From Oscheius sp. JU75 (lineage: Eukaryota; Nematoda; Chromadorea; Rhabditida; Rhabditidae): a DNA stretch of 64,000 nucleotides. Positions 11,810-21,600 of this stretch are shown here, in pieces (positions within the stretch are counted from its first letter, which is position 1; each line of letters starts with the position of its first letter). Made by a program: the position numbers and the translations under genes. The notes under the pieces are model-generated. The model had not been told where the DNA came from, made no database searches, and saw only the letters and a list, made by a program, of their open reading frames with translations. The DNA is taken from the NCBI GenBank assembly GCA_037178855.1, contig JASJZC010000007.1, positions 10,168,001 to 10,232,000 on the forward strand, written 5' to 3'.

Positions 11810-12287
11810 TCAATCAGTAACCAGTTGATTGAAACGCGAAAAATGATTCTGGAAGTCGTCGGTGCCCTACAGTTACCAGAGAAGGTCGTCGATCTGGCCT
11901 ATCCAAAGACTTTACTTTGAAAAGATCTGGAATTGGAAGACAAGCCAAATTCAAAGTGGCAGACTCGCTGTATTTTGTATACTGATCTTTTCCAATCTGT
12001 TCTTCAACTTTCAGCAATCAGCAAATCCACTGGTGTTTCCAGTTCAACGATCGAACTCGTCTACCGTCTTATGGGCTACCACCTCGTTCAGCTGTTTCTT
12101 ACAGGCTACGAGTTCATTCTGCCCATTAAAGATTTTCCTGTTTGAGACTTTTATAATACTGTTTGTCTTGATTTATCGGGATGTTGTATTCAAATTACAA
12201 AAGTTATACAATAAATGGTTTCGAGGGAACCTGACAGATTCAAATGGCTACCTGCTTGCGCTCCCTGCCAGGCACTACGGAAGGCAT
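11810..12287 (-). CDS. Small four-exon protein of unknown function (84 aa)
   Basis: Exons 12252-12287, 12049-12118, 11916-12007 and 11810-11866 join in phase across GT-AG introns, two of them 41-50 nt. The start ATG has the context ccaccATG. The product begins MPSVVPGRERKQ, continues with a helical stretch (NELVACKKQLNEVVAHKTV), an acidic segment (EFDLEEQIGKDQYTKYSE) and ends NHFSRFNQLVTD. It has no signal peptide or membrane segment, so it is probably cytosolic or nuclear. Family not recognised. The exons are too short to appear as single long ORFs; support is consistent phase, clean splice sites and plausible composition. Confidence 0.55.
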
Positions 12288-12354
12288 GGTGGAAAATCAC
12301 CTAAACCTGTTGTGAATTTTTTTGAGCATGATTTTGAAATAATAAAGAGATAAA

Positions 12355-12435
12355 CAAAGGCTGAGACAGAGAGAGACAGAAAGATAGAAAGAAAGAGAGG
12401 CAGAGAAACAGAGGGACAGAGAGACAGTGACACAG
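12355..12435. repeat. AG/CT-rich simple repeat
   Basis: Runs of gacagagagagac-type sequence lie between two small minus-strand genes. Confidence 0.65.
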
Positions 12436-12441
12436 AGCATA

Positions 12442-12601
12442 TTAGAGGCTTATAGGCACGGCAGCGTGGTGGCCCCCAACGAAATCCATTTCTTTCAAAA
12501 CGGTTGATCAAACCGTAGGTCCCCTCACCAAGCTTGATGTCGTCTTCGAAGTCCAACTCATCCCACTTCTGCGGTCTCTTCTGTTTCAAGACGTCGTGCA
12601 T
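12442..12601 (-). CDS. Short two-exon coding segment (40 aa), possibly the C-terminus of a longer protein
   Basis: Exons 12529-12601 and 12442-12491 join in phase across a 37-nt intron. The peptide begins MHDVLKQKRPQKWDELDFED and ends EMDFVGGHHAAVPISL before a stop. The ATG directly follows CCAGCAG, which could be a splice acceptor, so this may instead be the 3' end of a longer protein or a trans-spliced small gene. Family unknown. Its composition is clearly coding-like (acidic and charged, with codon use like its neighbours). Confidence 0.4.
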
Positions 12602-12713
12602 CTGCTGGTGGAGACTCCTTCAGGCTCCCCTTGTAGCCAAACAGGAAGAATGGTACCTAAATAGAGCCTAGAAAGATATAATGAACTATCACGTCCACAT
12701 AGGTAAACCTGAG

Positions 12714-13930
12714 TCAATCATGGTTATTTTTGCTCTTGTCCTCGTCTTCCTCGGCGAGAGAATCAACTTGCCTAGCTAAAATGGAGAACGCTTCAGAATA
12801 TTACCAGTTTGAAAAACTTGTATCTCCAACCTTTCAGCGGAAGATAGACCAAGGGTTTCCTCAGGATGGGATCAGTAACCGGCATAGCTTCGTCAGCCTC
12901 CGCTACACCCGTGCAATGGCTCGGCGATGACAGAGTCTCTCTTTTTTCTCTAAAAAAAAAGATGTTCATTGAGTCGCAAATTATATAGAAAACACTAACA
13001 AAATTCTTACTTAGTAACAGGATGTGTCTGTCCAACCCAGATCGTCTGTCGAAGTTCGGGCATACAAAACGTTCTAAAATGAAGAGTTTTCGAAATCTCA
13101 GAAAAATACCTGATAACCTGTTTATTTGCATTAACAGAGCTCCGCGGGTCTCCATACGGCAACTTCTGGGGGTTCTTGTCTGTCATATCGACCTGGACTG
13201 GCACGTAGACTTCGCTGAAAATAACAATATTATCAAAATAGTAGGAACATAAGGAAAATGTTCTTTACTCGAAAAAGAAAAGTTTCCGCTGACGGCAGAA
13301 CTGTTTGAGGTTATTAGACAGGCATCATTTTAAGCATCCGCCAACAATTCTTTGGCTAGGAAAGGCATCCCTCGATCTTAAGAAGAATTAAAAACAGCAG
13401 TTTCTGTCTCTGTCTCTTTGTCTCTCTGTTTCTCTATCTTACTGGAACTTTTTTTCTATTCCAGCCGGATTCGTTGATAGAAAAAGTGATTGGTTCATGT
13501 TTTGACCATGACGACGCCTTATCTCACTCTTGTCCAACTGTAAATAGCCGATGAGGCCGGCCCATTGTCATGGACATAGCCTATTCTGCTTACGAATCTA
13601 CCAACTATTCATTGTTTTCGAAGCAACAAACACGTGAAACTCGCCTCGACGAATAGGTCTTGGTCAAACCGGAGACAAGACCAATGATATCACTTTTCAT
13701 CTTCTGTACCAACAGTTTGAACTTGGAACCCTGTGACGCATGTGGCCTGTCAGAAACTTGCCTGTTCGGTTCCGATTTGGCCCCAATTCCAAAATAGAAT
13801 GCTCCTTGTTCTCTCGATACCGATGTAAACAGTCATGTCACCATCTATAGGCAACTTTGGGTTCGAGACCAGAGACTGGCAAAAATCTGACTGTAAACTG
13901 TGTTGTATTGCTTTGGGCGCGGTACGTCAG
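12714..13930 (-). CDS. Unrecognised multi-exon protein (5' end and one junction unresolved)
   Basis: Exons that close in phase: 13877-13930, 13762-13844 and 13641-13730; then 13269-13300, 13110-13214, 13011-13073, 12831-12949 and 12714-12775 (stop). Readable pieces include VPRPKQYNTVYSQIFA, DGDMTVYIGIERTRSILFWN, KLLVQKMKSDIIGLVSGLTK, RQRKLFFFDEVYVPVQVDM, CMPELRQTIWVGQTHPVTK and an acidic C-terminus LAEEDEDKSKNNHD. No signal peptide or strong membrane helix is seen in the part read. The junction between 13300 and 13641, which includes a CT-rich repeat at 13400-13437, could not be solved, and the start codon lies upstream of 13930. A GC donor is used after 13762. I do not recognise the family. 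Confidence 0.5.
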
Positions 13931-14249
13931 CTAGAAAGACAACTTGGATTTGCTTGTCGGCGAACAGGCGTCGGAGAGTGCGTCAAAGACAGAAATAGAA
14001 GGCGGAAAGCGGCCGGAAGTGGGGTCTAGACATCAGACATTCGACTACATTCTATATTCTCACTGTCGGGTCACCATTTTTTCTCGTGGCGTGGTCTTCG
14101 CAGGGCAAAGGACGCGATTTGAAGACGGAACTATAGTGGCTCTTATCTGCAACATTTCTTTGATTTCAGAGCTGATAGCATGTCAAAATCGGTAGCACAA
14201 AGCTTTTTTGAATGGGTAGTGTCTGTCGGTCTCCGCACTTTTGGCTTGA

Positions 14250-14281
14250 TGACGTCAAAGGCATAGGGTGGGTGGTATATA
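14250..14281 (+). promoter_or_regulatory. CRE-like site plus TATA box, probable ornithine decarboxylase promoter
   Basis: TGACGTCA (14250-14257), a perfect cAMP-response-element palindrome, is followed 19 nt later by TATATA (14276-14281). The next plus-strand gene is ornithine decarboxylase, with its ATG about 860 nt downstream. The intervening 5' leader contains a donor-like site at 14968 (CCCAG|GTAAGG), so the leader is probably spliced. Assignment to this gene is an inference from position. Confidence 0.45.
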
Positions 14282-14940
14282 GAGGGCGCGCAGCACAGGT
14301 GGGGACAACTGCAACTTCCTTTTACCCTAGCCGCCTACCCCTCATGTTCTCTCGTTATGTCATTGAGCGGTCAATAATATAGATCTGCGTCCTATCACCC
14401 AGATCCAGGATTTGTCTTCTCTGTTCTCTCGTCAGAATGCTACGCAGCCATTTGGTGTGCATAGGCATAGAATCCTCAGTACAGAATGGGGCGGACCCAC
14501 AGCCGGCAGGGGACGCGCGTCGCTCTAGAGGTCTCATTCAGCCAAATCAGCTCGCTACCGACCGCTCTCCATTTTCTGTCTTCTCCAGCTTGAGCTTCTG
14601 TTTCATTTCTAAAGGTAGAAACTAGAGTTGTTATCACGGAAGCATGTTAAAATAGAAAGCGCCTGTCCCGCTTGTAGCATGTGAACTCGCCACGTGAAGG
14701 GACTTGATTGGGAAAACTCTTTCATTGACGCCAGTATCAGACGACATGCACCGTCCGGAAGTTGTCTTTATCACACCCACCTGTCCAGTTCTCGCACTCC
14801 ACTCGTCTCTCTCTAACTCTCTCTAAACTTTGTCATTTTTCAGCCCCTCCACCGCTCCGACAAGTTCTAGCTACTTGTCGCAGCGTCGTTGTCCGGAGGA
14901 CCTTTGCCAGAAAATCAAAGTTCATATTGAATACTTTCGG

Positions 14941-15066
14941 TCAGCGCCAGCCGCTACCGTAGCCCAGGTAAGGATGTTTTTTGGGTACGGGTTTTATGAT
15001 GGTGATTAAGGCGAGCAAAGTCCCTGCGGCCAGCTCCAACCAGAACCAGCGAACAGAAGAATTCAT
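14941..15066 (-). CDS. Possible tiny secreted peptide (41 aa)
   Basis: An uninterrupted frame starts MNSSVRWFWLELAAGTLLAL, which resembles a signal peptide or anchor, and ends KHPYLGYGSGWR. It lies antisense within the presumed 5' leader of ornithine decarboxylase. A second open segment directly upstream, ending SEEQR, overlaps its ATG by an ATGA. Only the hydrophobic start supports it; it may be chance. Confidence 0.15.
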   Translation of the reverse strand: MNSSVRWFWLELAAGTLLALITIIKPVPKKHPYLGYGSGWR

Positions 15067-15140
15067 CTTTGTTCCTCCGAAGACCGGAAAACCTCCTTGG
15101 TGACATCTCTCCACACCTGAAACAAGAATCTACACAAAGT

Positions 15141-16820
15141 ATGCACTGTCATACTCTTAAGGAACTCATCGGGGACGCAAAGGTATTGTATGAGACAATA
15201 TAAGTTTTCATCGTTGTTTTTAGGTCACCATCCTTGACGAACGTCCGAATGTTCTGCAATACTGCCGCGACCTTGCCCAGGAGAAGGATCTCGACAACAA
15301 CGATGAGGCCTTCTACCATGTCAACATTGATAATGTTCTGGATCGCTTCGCTCTCTGGAGGAAGGAGCTCCCTAACATTGAGGTAAAGCATTTCCCTAAG
15401 TTTTCAAAGACGATCCCTCTTCTTGTAGCCCTTCTACGCTGTCAAGTGCAACACTGACCGTGTTCTGATCCGTGTCTTGGCCGCTCTCGGGGCTAGCTTT
15501 GACTGTGCCAGCAAGGAGGAGATTGACATTGTCATGGAGTGTGGGGTGGAGCCGGAGAGAATCATTTACGCGAATCCGTGCAAGACCAAGGGTTTCATCA
15601 GCCATGCTCGTGAGAGAGGAGTCGACAAGATGACCTTTGACAATGTTGAAGAGCTCCAGAAGATTGCTGTCTTCAATCCTGATGCCGAGTAAGCGTTTTG
15701 GAAACTATTGTCTTAATGTCTCATCTCTAGGCTGATCCTTCGCATCGCCGTCTCGGATCCCACTGCCACCTGCCCTCTCAACCTGAAGTTCGGTGCTGAG
15801 CCGGTCAACGACGCTCCCAAGCTGCTCAACGCCGCTAGAGACCTCAACATCAATGTCGTCGGCATCAGCTTCCATGTTGGCAGTGGATGCAACGACTCGG
15901 CTGCTTACCGCCGTGCCATTCAGCATAGCAGGGAACTGACCGAATATGGTGAGTAACTATTTATTTTCTTCCTTTGACAGATTGACAGGAGAAATGTAAC
16001 AAACCGTTTATGGAAGGCAGAAAGCTCTTCGGACAGGATTCAAGAGACCGATTAGAACAAGACGTAGGCATAAACAACAGTAGATAAGTGGCCAATGAAA
16101 GGCAATCGACAGCACAAGACTGACACGTTTGGACTGAGAGTATTCTGAGGACATACGGGAGAGACGTACAGAGTTATAAATGGGACAAGATTTAGTGATT
16201 GTGTTTATCTAAAGTTTCAATTTTCAGGCCGTGCTCTCGGCTTCCCAATGGAGATCATCGATATGGGAGGAGGATTCCCTGGTCATGTTCACCACAACTC
16301 GTTTGAAACTATCGCCAACACCATCCGCGAAGCAGTCGATGAATACTTGGCAGATCTGAAGAACATCCGTCTCATTGCCGAGCCTGGCCGCTTCTTCGGA
16401 GCTGCTCCCTTCACCCTGGTCGTCAATGTCGTCCATGGATGTGAGATCTCGGCCAGTCGACTGACTAAGGACTCCAGTGACGATCGCAAAGCCTATATGT
16501 ACTACCTGAACGATGGAGTCTATGGCTCTTTCAACTGTATTCTCTTCGACCACGTTCATCCCATCGGAAATCCGCTTTTCGATGGACCAGGTGAAGAGTT
16601 CCCCTCTTGCATCTGGGGACCCACATGCGACTCCATGGACCAAATCGAGCCACTGAAGATGATGCGCAAGCTTAACTATGGAGAGTGGATGATCTACGAG
16701 AACATGGGAGCCTACACTTGCGCTGCATCCACCACTTTCAATGGCTTCCAACGTCCGACTCCGATCTACACCATCAGTGCCGACTCTTGGGAGCAGATCA
16801 AGAAAAACCGCCACATCTAA
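15141..16820 (+). CDS. odc-1: Ornithine decarboxylase (423 aa)
   Basis: A PLP enzyme converting ornithine to putrescine, the first step of polyamine synthesis; cytosolic homodimer. Exons 15141-15182, 15224-15382, 15429-15688, 15731-15948 and 16228-16820 join in phase. Diagnostic motifs: PFYAVKCN with the PLP-binding lysine (about residue 70), CNDSAAY, the phosphate-binding IDMGGGFPG, and WGPTCDSMDQI with the catalytic cysteine from the other subunit (about residue 345). The C-terminus stops soon after FNGFQRPTPIYTI, so the mammalian-type degradation tail is absent, as in other nematodes. The 279-nt last intron is the longest. It could in principle be an antizyme inhibitor, but all catalytic residues checked are present. 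Confidence 0.95.
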
Positions 16821-16861
16821 ACCAGCTCTACGATATTGCAACTAATTTTTTTTAATCGGGA

Positions 16862-16880
16862 AATAAAGGATCAATTTATT
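16862..16880. terminator. Interleaved polyadenylation signals of two convergent genes
   Basis: AATAAA on + (16862-16867) serves ornithine decarboxylase. AATAAA on - (16880-16875) overlaps the lipase stop codon. The stop codons are only 58 nt apart, so the mature 3' ends must overlap or abut. Confidence 0.7.
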
Positions 16881-18666
16881 AAGACTTGAATGAGAGATCA
16901 TTGGTCCCGTTTTTCCACTGTTTTATGCGATTCATTTCACGTTGGAGGTCAACTCTTCTGCTGTCCAGCTTGATGATGTTCACGATCCTGTCGTAAACTT
17001 CCTTGCGAGCTCGAAGACCCCAAAGGAAATCGTTGTGATTGAATTCTTTCAATCTTAGAGCCACTTTTAGTGTGTTTTTAGGTAGTGATCGCATAAGATA
17101 CATTTCCACATCCGCGGCGTTGGCTAGCCAGTCATAGTCCGAATAGTAAAGGTACAGAGGTGAAGATACATTGCTTAAAGAGTATTCCGGTGGTGTTGGC
17201 TGAAAAAGGGCTTTGCTACAGGATTAAAAAAACGTACCTGTCCATAAACAGCAATATTACTCTCATACCCTCTGTCAAAGGCCGCAAACCGTCTGCTTTT
17301 GATCATTTGGGCAAAATGCAGCATATTTCTGGTAGAGGTTCCAGCCGGATTGTGAGCCAAGTAGATTCCTATACGGGACTGAAACAAACCTCGTTGAAAT
17401 ACTGAAATCAACTGACTGAATTGAACTGATTACTGTTCGGTCCAGACAGTGAGAAGATAAAGTTTTCACAGAGAGGATTACTTGCAGAGGCTGTGTCGCA
17501 AACAATGTCAGTCAAGAGTCTTGTGAAGATATTGTTGGTGAGGAACTCGTTGTCTCCGAAAAAGCTGTAGAAGAGCTGAAAATGTCTTTAAACTGAATTC
17601 AAATTAAATGCCTACCGAAAATTGTTCATAAATTTGTCCAAGATACTTGAAGAGTCCCTGGACATGCGACATTCTGGCGACCGGGGCAAGGGCATGAAAT
17701 TGACGGATCTGGAACTTTTTGGTGACAAGACTCATCTGCCTTGTTTGGATGTTAAAACGGTACCCCCTAAAACTGACAAAATTCCAAACCAGGGGTACTT
17801 TTACCCAGTTTTTATCTTAATGTAAAAAGTTTGATCACACCCACCTTATCGTTATATTCTGGTCTTTCGCTCAAAAGGGCAAACATTGTCAGGGTTCCTT
17901 GAGAGTGACCGACATAGTAGAGCTGGTCCCTAAAGCATTTGTATGAAGTTCAGATTGTTCCCAACCTGCTAGTGGCATTTAGAACGTAGTCAATCATGGC
18001 TGGGAGGTCATATTTGGCCATTTCTTGCCATGAAAATTTCCAAAAATCTGGATCTGTCGAGTATTTTGAGACATGTTCTTTGGAGTACACATTTCCTCGC
18101 ATGTTTCCAAGCCAGACATCAAATCCGGCATCAGCCAGGACAAAACCAGCTGACTGATGAGGAAGGTTCAATAGCCAAATGGAGCTGGTACATAGGAGAC
18201 CATGTTGCAGGAAAACTGGGGGTCGTCGCCGTTTTCCCGGACCATCTAAAAAGGTTTTAACCCAAGAGTCGAGCTCACTTCTTCCATGGGGAATACGATG
18301 AAGCTGTAGGATATAACCATCCTTGGTTACAACATTGTGGATTTCGACAGTATAGTTCCAATGTCGAATGATTTCAGGCTAAATCTGTAGGTTTGGTCAC
18401 GTAAAATATGCCCTACCACAGTCATGATAGCCTCCGGATCAATTGTAATCGGTGCCATCGTCGTATTGAAGCTGATCTCGTCATTTATGCTATTAGGAAT
18501 CGGAACGATTGGAGGGACTGTTGGGAAGAAGGGCGGTACTAAACGATCATGAAAATGACCTTATGGACATGCGCTAACCTGAAAAGGTGGGAAGAGTGGG
18601 GAAAGTTGGGAACGGAGTGAATGTGAATTGAGAGATCGCAGTTGGCAGTAGTAGCAGCGCCCACAT
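16879..18666 (-). CDS. Secreted/lysosomal acid lipase, AB-hydrolase family (468 aa)
   Basis: Nine exons close in phase: 18579-18666, 18420-18538, 18279-18378, 17966-18245, 17845-17929, 17616-17735, 17434-17575, 17238-17389, 16879-17199. It starts with signal peptide MWALLLLPTAIS. Family landmarks: DGYILQLHRIPHGR, FLQHGLLCTSS (oxyanion region), LADAGFDVWLGNMRGN, the nucleophile elbow YVGHSQGT (Ser), SHNPAG-like LAHNPAGTS, a catalytic Asp in YYSDYDWLANAAD and His in FNHNDFLWG. This matches lysosomal acid lipase and C. elegans LIPL proteins, which hydrolyse cholesteryl esters and triglycerides. A proline-rich 40-residue insert follows the signal peptide. The intron at 18246-18278 is only 33 nt. 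Confidence 0.93.
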
Positions 18667-18944
18667 TAGGTATCACTCGGGGGAAAATTTTGAGAGAGAG
18701 GAAAATGGGGTCAGTGGACGCGGGGACACCTGTCGCGTAGGAGTTTATCGTTCTCAGCCAACAACAGAAAAAGCGCGATCATTTTGTACAAAATTCGAAC
18801 TTGTTTCTGACAGTCGGTCAATTCGTAATGCGAATATCCTGTCACAAATTGGCCGAGGAATGTTTTGGGTTGACTACCAGTTAGAGGAACGAGAGTTGGC
18901 TGCTTAAAAGGGATGAAGATAGTCTGTTTGGAGCGCTTGCAGCC

Positions 18945-20049
18945 ATGAGTGTCTCAGGAGCGACCACTGGAGCCCTCGTCTTTTCCTCATTCACTCTCAT
19001 ACTCTCACTCTTTGCCTTCTACAACATCTACACGGATGTACAGTCGATTTGGGATGAACTCGATTCGGAAATGAGCAGTTTTAAGGTACCGTAGAGGGTA
19101 ACAACATTCAAAGGTTGTATTAGGAGCAAACCAACGACCTCTGGAACCAGATGCTGCACATGGGAGCAGGAACTCCATTGACTAGACAGAGACGTCAGGG
19201 TCCAGAACGTTATGGAGGATACGAGGCTCAAGGAGTCAATGCAGGACCCGTCTGCAGCTGTTCATCAGGAAATGGTCGTAGTGAGGATGATTTCGGTACC
19301 GGGGGATGCCCTCGTGGCCCCGCAGGTCCAGAAGGAGCTACCGGACCCGATGGTTTGCCAGGACTTGATGGTCTTGACGGTCATGATGGAGAAGATGCCG
19401 AAGACTGGACCAATGCTGCCTTCTACGGCTGCGTTACTTGTCCTCCTGGCAAGCCAGGTGCTCCTGGAACGACAGGAAAGCCTGGTATCAGAGGAATGCG
19501 AGGAGCTCGTGGAACACCCGGTGACAGTGGAAGTGATGGAAATCCTGGAACTCCGGGACCCATGGGACCATCCGGCGCACCTGGAGAGGACGGAAAGATG
19601 GGATCTCCTGGGCCTAAAGGCAACGATCTGGAGCAGCCGATTCCCAGAAAGGGACATCGCGGACCTCCAGGAGACATTGGAGAGACTGGACCTGAGGGAG
19701 ACCAAGGAAAGGAAGGACCGACTGGACCCGAAGGCCCACCAGGAATACATGGACCTCAAGGATTCCCCGTGAGTTTTTCTGGAGTCATCATACAAAAGTT
19801 CCGTTTCAGGGTTCCAGCGGCTTGCCAGGAGAAGAAGGAAAAGAAGGAACTCGAGGACAGATCGGAGCCGATGCTGCCTACTGTCCCTGTCCTGGTCGAA
19901 ACAACAAAGCCAATGAGGGAGAGTATCCAGCCGGACGCAGTGGGGCTCCTGGTGGATCCAGTGGCGGCTCTCCTTCTCACGGCTATTCAGAAGGCACTGG
20001 AGGCTATTCTTCCGGTGGTCATGCTCAGTCCTCTTACGGACGCAAGTAA
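18945..20049 (+). CDS. Cuticle collagen, first of a tandem pair (341 aa)
   Basis: Exons 18945-19085, 19124-19768 and 19810-20049 join in phase. The N-terminus has a membrane-anchor segment (ALVFSSFTLILSLFAFYNIY) and the cuticle-collagen motif SIWDELDSEMSSFK, then a furin-type RQRRQ site. Gly-X-Y blocks are bounded by cysteines ([38 protein letters not shown]). The C-terminus is Gly/Ser/Tyr-rich (HGYSEGTGGYSSGGHAQSS). The RxxR site and the ordered blocks resemble the DPY-2/7/10 type of nematode collagens. It starts divergently from the lipase; AATAAA lies at 20105. Confidence 0.94.
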
Positions 20050-20363
20050 ACTTTTGTATGTATCATAATGAGCAGAGCGATTATTGTCGAGCGAGTGGGC
20101 ACTCAATAAACTTTGAAAACAAGCATTTCATCATCTATGAACGGTATTGTTGGCATGTCCTTATTGTTTGACTATCATCTCAGCTTTTGTTTTCGGGACT
20201 TCAAACTACCAAAATAAGCCACTTAAACGTTTTGTTCCTTCTCAAAAAGTTAATCACGTTCTTTCTTTCTCTCTGCTTTGCGCATCGAGACACCCTAGTT
20301 GATTACCAGTTTCGTGTCCGAAATACCGCCAGGCGAACGAGACCCACAACCCAGCTGCGGCTG

Positions 20364-20370
20364 TATAAAA
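20364..20370 (+). promoter_or_regulatory. TATA box of the second tandem collagen
   Basis: TATAAAA lies 34-40 nt before the ATG at 20404. The first copy has only a weaker TTAAAA at the matching place. Confidence 0.6.
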
Positions 20371-20403
20371 GCGCGACTACCAAGTTGGGAAACAGTGTCG
20401 ACA

Positions 20404-21511
20404 ATGAGCGTCTCTAAGGCAACAGCCGGAGCGCTTGTCTTCTCTTCGCTCACTCTGCTCGTTTCTCTCTACTCGATTTACAACATCTACAATGATGTTC
20501 AGTCCATCTGGTCAGAGCTCGATTCTGAGATGAGCACTTTCAAGGTAGTCCTAGAATTTTCAGGTAACATTCCTTGCTTTCAGGCACAAACAGACGACAT
20601 TTGGGCGCAGATGCTTGGACTCGGGGCCGCTACTCCTGTTACTCGTCAACGTCGTCAGGGTCCAGAACGTTATGGAGGCTATGAGGCTCAGGGAGTCAAT
20701 GCTGGACCCGTCTGCAGCTGCTCATCTGGAAATGGACGTAGCGAGGACGATTACGGTACTGGAGGATGTCCTCGTGGACCCGCTGGTCCGGAAGGAGCTC
20801 CAGGACTGGATGGAAATCCAGGTCTGGATGGTCTTGACGGTCACGACGGTGAAGATGCCGAGGATTGGACCAATGCTGCCTTCTACGGCTGCATCACTTG
20901 TCCTCCTGGCAAGCCTGGAAACTCTGGAGAGCGCGGCAAACCAGGAGTTCGTGGAATGCGTGGAGCTCGAGGAACTCCAGGTAGCGGTGGAAGTGACGGA
21001 AATCCAGGAACCCCTGGACCCATGGGGCCTCCTGGCGCACCCGGAGAGGACGGAAAAACCGGAGCTCCTGGACCTAAAGGCAACGATCTCAATCAACCCA
21101 CACCTACCAAGGGACATCGTGGACCTACAGGAGAGATTGGAGAGGCTGGACCCGAAGGAGACCAAGGAAAGGACGGCCCTGCTGGACCTCCTGGACCTCC
21201 TGGTCAGGCCGGAGCTCAAGGATTCCCGGTATGGATGTGTACTCTATCTATTGAGGTGCTAAATTTAGGGATCCAGCGGTCTCCCTGGAGAGGAAGGAAA
21301 GGAAGGGACCAAGGGACAGATCGGAGCCGATGCAACCTACTGTCCCTGTCCTGGTCGCAACAACAAGGCCAACGAGGCTGGAGAGTACCCCGCCGGACCT
21401 GGAGGAGCTCCTGGAACTTCCAGCGGCGGCTCTCCTTCCCATGGCTACTCTGCCGGAACTGGAGGCTACTCTGCCGGTGGACATGCCCAGTCCTCTTATG
21501 GACGCAAATAA
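20404..21511 (+). CDS. Cuticle collagen, second of a tandem pair (342 aa)
   Basis: Exons 20404-20544, 20584-21228 and 21269-21511 join in phase; exons 1 and 2 have exactly the lengths (141 and 645 nt) of the neighbouring collagen. The two proteins are near-identical through [20 protein letters not shown] and the Gly-X-Y core, differing mainly in X and Y residues and in the linker before the RQRRQ site. The C-terminus ends [11 protein letters not shown] as in copy 1. A recent tandem duplication is the simplest reading. AATAAA lies near 21556. Confidence 0.94.
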
Positions 21512-21600
21512 TCTGTTTTATCACTATGAGCGATGCGATTCGAGTCGAGCGAGCAATAAATGGGCTTTATCACAATTTATATCATTTTGACAGATTCTAG

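Noticed and set aside
11862-12353. Plus-strand ORF of 163 codons
   Set aside because: It is antisense to a four-exon gene whose phases and splice sites are coherent, and its composition (Phe/Leu/Ser-rich, no motif) looks like a shadow.
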